Assembly: GCA_035509915.1 (NCBI GenBank)
Contig: DATKIB010000084.1
Span: 1 to 9,930 of the forward strand
Length of the DNA stretch: 9,930 bases
From: Bog-564 sp035509915
GTDB lineage: Bacteria; Actinomycetota; Acidimicrobiia; Acidimicrobiales; UBA8190
Reading direction: 5' to 3'
Shown here: in pieces, positions 6,693-9,930 of the stretch
Numbering within the stretch: position 1 is the first letter of the stretch
How the letters are laid out: every line of letters starts with the position of its first letter
Notes under the pieces: generated by a model
Seen by the model: only the letters and a program-made list of their open reading frames with translations
Databases searched by the model: none
Told to the model about the DNA's origin: nothing
Program-made: the position numbers and the translations under genes

Positions 6693-7549
6693 TCCCGGAA
6701 ATCAGCGTCGTCATTCCTGCGCGCGACGCGGCGGCCACGATCGGCTACCAGCTGGACGCCCTGGCCGGCCAGAGCTTCGACGGAGCCTGGGAGGTGATCG
6801 TTGTCGACGACGGGAGTAGCGACGGTACCGCCGAGGCGGCGGGCCAATGGGCCGACAGGTTGCCGTCCCTGCGGGTCGTGTCGTCCACCGAGTCGCGTGG
6901 CCGGTCAGGGGCACTGAACCTCGGCACCCGTGCGGCGCTGGGTCGGCGGATCGCCTACTGCGACGCCGACGACGTGGTCTCGCCGAGTTGGCTCTCGAGC
7001 ATCGTCGGCGCTCTGCGCGACCACGAGGTGGCGACCGGGCCGATCGACCTGGCGCTGCTCAACGCCCCTGAGATCTATCGCTGGCGCGGCAGGACGGGCT
7101 GGCAGCGGCTCCCCGATTGGCTGGGCTTCCTACCGACAGCCCTCAGCTGCAATCTGGGGATGCGCCGCGACCTGTTCGACCGCTTGGGGGGGTTCGACCC
7201 GAAATTGGCTTTCGGCCAGGACTTCGACTTTGTATGGCGTGCACAGCTGGACGGCGCCACCCTGGGGTTCGCTCCTGCCGCGGTCGTCCATTGGAGGTCG
7301 CGAATCGAGCCGTTCGGGTACTTCAAGGCGCACGTCCGCTACGGCATGGCGGACGTCCAGCACTTCTCCAGCTTCGCGGCCCGTGGCATGCCGCGCCGTC
7401 TCGGGGCCGGCCTCGTCCGAATCGCTGCGGTCTTCCCGGCAACCCCCTTGCTCCTGTTGCCGAACCAGAGGTACCGGTTCCTGGCCGGCGCAGGGATCGC
7501 CGTCGGGCATCTGCTCGGCTCGATTCGGGAAAGGGTTCTCTACCTATGA
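6683..7549 (+). CDS. GT2-family glycosyltransferase, paralogue 2 of 3
   Basis: 288 residues. It has the same domain plan as its neighbours: 'ISVVIPARDAAATIGYQL' (7-24), 'EVIVVDDGSSDGT' (37-49), DxD motif 'AYCDADDVVS' (91-100), 'LGGFDPKL' (168-175) and 'GQDFDFVWR' (178-186), in which Q stands where paralogue 1 has E while the following D is kept. After 'VVHWR' (191-195) the sequence departs from the other two and includes a hydrophobic 'RIAAVFPATPLLLLP' (236-250), so its acceptor or membrane contact may differ. The GTG at 6683 is the first in-frame start near the conserved strand; the next candidate, TTG at 6689, is worse. Its N-terminal half is very close to paralogue 3 at DNA level. Probably adds a different sugar or linkage of the same repeat unit. 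Confidence 0.88.
   Translation: MALIPEISVVIPARDAAATIGYQLDALAGQSFDGAWEVIVVDDGSSDGTAEAAGQWADRLPSLRVVSSTESRGRSGALNLGTRAALGRRIAYCDADDVVSPSWLSSIVGALRDHEVATGPIDLALLNAPEIYRWRGRTGWQRLPDWLGFLPTALSCNLGMRRDLFDRLGGFDPKLAFGQDFDFVWRAQLDGATLGFAPAAVVHWRSRIEPFGYFKAHVRYGMADVQHFSSFAARGMPRRLGAGLVRIAAVFPATPLLLLPNQRYRFLAGAGIAVGHLLGSIRERVLYL
6953..7063 (+). repeat. Near-identical DNA tract shared with 7851-7961
   Basis: These 111 bp in paralogue 2 match 7851-7961 in paralogue 3 at 106 of 111 positions by direct reading, and the first 45 bp are identical. The tract encodes the DxD motif and the 50 or so bases on its 3' side. Three of the five differences are silent. The rest of the two genes, and paralogue 1 over the same stretch, are clearly less alike, which points to a recent duplication followed by divergence or to local gene conversion. 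Confidence 0.8.
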
Positions 7550-7575
7550 CCGGACGATCGGTGCGGCACCTGTGA
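7546..7575 (+). other. 9-codon mini-ORF bridging paralogues 2 and 3
   Basis: An ATG at 7546-7548 overlaps the stop of paralogue 2 (ATGA). The frame reads nine codons and stops with a TGA at 7573-7575 that overlaps the GTG start of paralogue 3 at 7572 (GTGA). The mini-ORF therefore joins the two genes by a 4-base overlap at each end. This is the geometry used for termination and re-initiation between coupled genes. The peptide itself shows nothing recognisable. Confidence 0.35.
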
Positions 7576-8444
7576 CCGGACTGTCGGCACAGCCAATTCG
7601 AGCGAGCGTGGTGATTCCCGCCCGCGACGCGGCAGCCACGATCGGCGACCAGCTCGACGCACTTGCGGCCCAGACCTTCGACGGGAGCTGGGAGGTGATC
7701 GTCGTCGACGACGGGAGCAGCGACGGCACAGCCTTGGTGGCCGGGCGATGGGCCGACAAGTTGCCGTCCCTCCGGGTCCTGTCCACAGAGTGGCGCGGCA
7801 AGTCGTGTGCGCTGAACCAGGGAACCATCGCAGCGCGTGGTCGTCTTTTGGCCTACTGCGACGCCGACGACGTGGTCTCGCCGAGTTGGCTCTCGGGCAT
7901 CGTCGGCGCCCTGCGCGACCACGAGGTCGCCACCGGGCCGATCGACCTGTCGCTGCTCAACCCACGCCGCCTCTACGCCTGGCGGCGAGCGCCCGGTTGG
8001 CAGCAGCTGCCCCGGTGGATGGCGTTCCTCCAGCCAGTCATGGGTTGCAACATGGCCGTAAGACGCGAGACTTTCGACCTCGTGGGAGGTTTCGACACGA
8101 GCTTCGAACGTGGCCAGGACTTCGACTTCGCGTGGCGCATCCAGCTGACAGGCGCCACGGTCGGGTTCGCTCCCGAAGCAGTCGTGCATTGGCGCCTGGC
8201 GCAGGGTTGGTCCTACCTCAGCCGATCGTTTCACTACGGCGCCTACGACGTGGAGCTGTACCGTCGCTTTCGCGACAGGGGCTTGCGGCGGCGGCCGCTG
8301 GTCGGCGTTTTCCGGCTCGCCGGCATGCTGCTCGGGGTACCTATAGTCCTGGTCCCCAGGTACCGGTACGCATGGATGCACTTGGCCGGCGTGGAGCTCG
8401 GTCGCGTAAAGGGTTCCGTGGTCGCGAGGACCTTGTACTTGTGA
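7572..8444 (+). CDS. GT2-family glycosyltransferase, paralogue 3 of 3
   Basis: 290 residues from the GTG at 7572. GT-A motifs: 'ASVVIPARDAAATIGDQL' (11-28), 'EVIVVDDGSSDGT' (41-53), DxD 'AYCDADDVVS' (94-103), 'VGGFDTSF' (171-178) and 'GQDFDFAWR' (181-189), with Q in place of E as in paralogue 2. The C-terminal part ('WRLAQGWSY', 'DVELYRRFRDRGLRR', 'RYRYAWMHLAGVELGRVKGS') resembles paralogue 1, whereas the N-terminal two thirds resemble paralogue 2, so the gene looks mosaic. The frame is open far upstream inside paralogue 2, but that part is a shadow. The GTG at 7572 is chosen because homology starts there. It overlaps the sulfotransferase start by four bases (GTGA), so the two are probably translated together. 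Donor sugar unknown. Confidence 0.88.
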   Translation: MTGLSAQPIRASVVIPARDAAATIGDQLDALAAQTFDGSWEVIVVDDGSSDGTALVAGRWADKLPSLRVLSTEWRGKSCALNQGTIAARGRLLAYCDADDVVSPSWLSGIVGALRDHEVATGPIDLSLLNPRRLYAWRRAPGWQQLPRWMAFLQPVMGCNMAVRRETFDLVGGFDTSFERGQDFDFAWRIQLTGATVGFAPEAVVHWRLAQGWSYLSRSFHYGAYDVELYRRFRDRGLRRRPLVGVFRLAGMLLGVPIVLVPRYRYAWMHLAGVELGRVKGSVVARTLYL

Positions 8445-9442
8445 CAGAGACAGCGGACCGACCAATGCGAGCCGAGACGGTGTCTGGGTCGGAGCCGGCC
8501 GGCCCGTTCTTCGTCGTCGGAGCAGCCCGGTCGGGTACCACGCTCATGCGCTTCATGCTCGACAGCCACCCCCGGCTCGCCGTGCCGGACGAGTCTTTGT
8601 TCATCGTGACGCTCTGGGCCCCTTGGCACCGTCTCCGTCACCGCCCCGAGGCGGCGCTCGAGGCGATACTCGCAAATCGCCGATTTCGCTCGTGGCGGCT
8701 CGATCCGGACATCGTTCGCGCGGAGGTGGCCGCCAAAGATCCGACTGACTTCGTCGGTGTCGTACGCGCCGTCTTCGGTGCTTACGCGCGCTTCCACGGA
8801 AAGGTCCGCTGGGGGGACAAGACGCTCCATTACGCACACCACCTGGCCACGGTGGCGCGACTCTTTCCTGATGCCCGGTTCATCCACATGATTCGAGACG
8901 GCCGAGATGTTGCGGCGGCATTGGCCTCGTACTCGTGGGCCCCCAACGCGGTCTGTGGGGCGTACTACTGGCGCAAGCCCCTGCGCCGCACTTGGCGCGT
9001 GGGCCATCGGCTCGGACCGAACCGTTACCTGGAGGTCAGGTTGGAAGACCTCGTGGCCGACCCGAAGGGCACTCTTACACGGGTCTGCGACTTTCTCGGT
9101 GAACGCTTCGACCCCGCGATGCTCGATTACCCGAACTTGGTCCAGACGCGCGATCCCGGTCAGCTCTTTCGCCGGTATGAGCATCGTCACCTCCTCCTCC
9201 CGCCGACCCCAGGCTTGCGCGACTGGCGGGCGGGCCTGTCTGCGCGCCAGCAACGACTGGTGGAAGCCGCATGCGAACCGTGGCTCGCGCGCCTTGGCTA
9301 CGTGGCCGAGGGCCGCGCTCGGAGGCTGGACCGGGCGCGGGCCTGGGTCGTCTGGATGCGCGGCACGGCATTCTACTCGGTGCCCTACAGAGCACGGAAA
9401 TGGCTGCGGCGACGGCCCCACTTTGAGGAGGCAGCGCAATGA
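8441..9442 (+). CDS. Sulfotransferase family protein (PAPS-dependent)
   Basis: 333 residues. The 5'-phosphosulfate loop is 'FVVGAARSGTTLMR' (24-37). 'VRWGDKTLHYAHHL' (122-135) is the conserved segment after it, the 3'-phosphate-binding region is 'RFIHMIRDGRDVAAALAS' (146-163) with its Arg and Ser, and 'RYLEVRLEDLVADPKGTL' (215-232) is the next hallmark. These fit the Sulfotransfer_3 type, related to tyrosyl-protein sulfotransferases, in which sulfate from PAPS is moved to a hydroxyl. Within a glycosyltransferase operon the acceptor is most likely a sugar of the repeat unit (inferred). The GTG at 8441 overlaps the stop of GT2 paralogue 3 by four bases and is preferred over the ATG at 8465. The last 30 residues are strongly basic with an aromatic patch, perhaps for contact with membrane or polyanion. 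There is no signal peptide, so it should be cytosolic. Confidence 0.9.
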   Translation: MTETADRPMRAETVSGSEPAGPFFVVGAARSGTTLMRFMLDSHPRLAVPDESLFIVTLWAPWHRLRHRPEAALEAILANRRFRSWRLDPDIVRAEVAAKDPTDFVGVVRAVFGAYARFHGKVRWGDKTLHYAHHLATVARLFPDARFIHMIRDGRDVAAALASYSWAPNAVCGAYYWRKPLRRTWRVGHRLGPNRYLEVRLEDLVADPKGTLTRVCDFLGERFDPAMLDYPNLVQTRDPGQLFRRYEHRHLLLPPTPGLRDWRAGLSARQQRLVEAACEPWLARLGYVAEGRARRLDRARAWVVWMRGTAFYSVPYRARKWLRRRPHFEEAAQ

Positions 9443-9495
9443 GCGGCAAGGGCCATAGGGCCATTGCTCTCACCTGTCGAAGGCGGGCGGCTCCG

Positions 9496-9501
9496 TAGAA
9501 T
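9496..9501 (+). promoter_or_regulatory. Possible -10 box upstream of the GDP-fucose synthase-like gene
   Basis: TAGAAT lies 31 bp before the ATG at 9533, in the 90-bp gap after the sulfotransferase gene, and fits the TANNNT pattern. I see no good -35 box at the right distance. Read-through from the upstream operon is equally possible. The same gap contains a 19-codon mini-ORF (9439-9498) whose ATG overlaps the sulfotransferase stop. Confidence 0.25.
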
Positions 9502-9532
9502 CTCCTGAGCACGTTCACTACCCTGGGGTTCG

Positions 9533-9930
9533 ATGGACCTGGCTGGGGAGACCGTGGTGGTGACAGGAGGAACGGGGTTTCTGGGTGCGCACGTCGTCAC
9601 GGAGCTCGAGTCCCGCAGAGCGAAGGTGGCTGCGCTCGGAAGAGGCGACTACGACCTCCGGGATCGGTCGGCGATAGACGCCATGCTGGTGGACCTCCGG
9701 CCGCAGGCGGTCGTGCACCTCGCGGCAGTCGTCGGGGGAATAGGTGCGAACCTCGCCGAGCCCGGGCGCTTCTTCTACGAGAATGCCCGTATGGGGATCG
9801 AGCTGGTCGAGGCCTGTCGCGTCGCGGACGTCGAAAAGCTCCTCCTCTCCGGAACGGTGTGTGCGTACCCCAAGCACACTCCGCTTCCGTTTCGCGAGGA
9901 GTCCTTGTGGAGCGGGTACCCCGAGGAGAC
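9533..9930 (+). CDS. fcl: GDP-L-fucose synthase-like NAD(P)-dependent epimerase/reductase, 3' end cut by window edge
   Basis: The first 133 residues of an extended short-chain dehydrogenase. The dinucleotide-binding motif is 'VVVTGGTGFLG' (8-18). 'VVHLAAVVGGIGAN' (60-73) matches the 'HLAAKVGGIxAN' signature of GDP-4-keto-6-deoxymannose epimerase/reductases. 'LLLSGTVCAYPKHTPLPF' (103-120) matches their 'GSSCIYP' catalytic stretch, with Thr108 in place of the usual Ser and Cys110 kept, and 'LWSGYPEE' (125-132) is common in the group. The enzyme would convert GDP-4-keto-6-deoxy-mannose to GDP-L-fucose in the cytosol, supplying a donor for the nearby GTs. A related GDP-sugar or heptose epimerase cannot be excluded, because the Tyr-x3-Lys pair lies beyond the edge. 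The ATG at 9533 directly precedes the first strand; a GGGG 5 nt upstream is a weak ribosome site. Confidence 0.82.
   Translation, partial: MDLAGETVVVTGGTGFLGAHVVTELESRRAKVAALGRGDYDLRDRSAIDAMLVDLRPQAVVHLAAVVGGIGANLAEPGRFFYENARMGIELVEACRVADVEKLLLSGTVCAYPKHTPLPFREESLWSGYPEE

Noticed and set aside
6930..7571. Upstream extension of the third GT2 frame into the second GT2 gene
   Set aside because: The extension is rich in Ser, Arg and Trp and is the wrong frame of paralogue 2; homology to the other GT2 enzymes begins only after the GTG at 7572.
7748..8440. Upstream extension of the sulfotransferase frame into the third GT2 gene
   Set aside because: It overlaps a clear GT2 gene in another frame and is Arg-rich; the GTG at 8441 overlapping the GT2 stop is a natural start.
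7323..8465. Minus-strand open frame of 380 codons opposite GT2 paralogues 2 and 3
   Set aside because: It spans the junction of two real plus-strand genes and shows no domain; antisense shadow.
8243..9439. Minus-strand open frame of 398 codons opposite the sulfotransferase gene
   Set aside because: The plus strand carries all PAPS-binding motifs; the minus frame shows no recognisable domain.

Overview
The window is a high-GC stretch of bacterial chromosome. Frequent GTG starts, weak Shine-Dalgarno sites and Arg/Ala/Val-rich proteins suggest an actinobacterium (Actinomycetota), although no gene here fixes the taxon. It is part of a cell-surface polysaccharide locus. Nine or ten protein genes fill almost all of it, and both end genes are cut by the window edges. 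I see no tRNA, rRNA, CRISPR array, transposase or integrase.

Layout. The left edge (1-772, minus) is a partial two-domain GNAT acetyltransferase. Upstream of it, in the same orientation, is a GT4 glycosyltransferase (883-2010). A 90-bp divergent gap separates that gene from a plus-strand, membrane-anchored methyltransferase-like protein (2101-2976). The methyltransferase converges, 8 bp apart, on a minus-strand operon read from about 5663 down to 2985. That operon encodes a membrane-associated GT2 glycosyltransferase, an ABC-2 permease and an ABC ATPase, with overlapping gene ends. A 109-bp divergent control region (5664-5772) holds a 22-bp tandem repeat. To its right is a plus-strand operon of three paralogous GT2 glycosyltransferases (5773-6648, 6683-7549, 7572-8444) followed by a sulfotransferase (8441-9442). 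After a 90-bp gap comes the 5' part of a GDP-L-fucose synthase-like gene (9533 to the right edge).

How the genes fit together. Inferred pathway: GDP-fucose or a related GDP-sugar is made by the right-edge enzyme and enzymes outside the window. The GT2 and GT4 enzymes build the repeat unit. The sulfotransferase, and perhaps the methyltransferase and acetyltransferase, decorate it. The finished lipid-linked chain is exported by the ABC transporter (Wzm/Wzt or TagGH type, with no C-terminal glycan-binding domain). The most interesting points are the predicted sulfated, probably fucose-containing glycan, the mosaic evolution of the three GT2 paralogues, the repeat-bearing divergent control region, and tiny ORFs that bridge the junctions of the GT2 operon. 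Nothing here looks like a wholly new class of system. The novelty, if any, is in the combination of genes and in how the operon is evolving.
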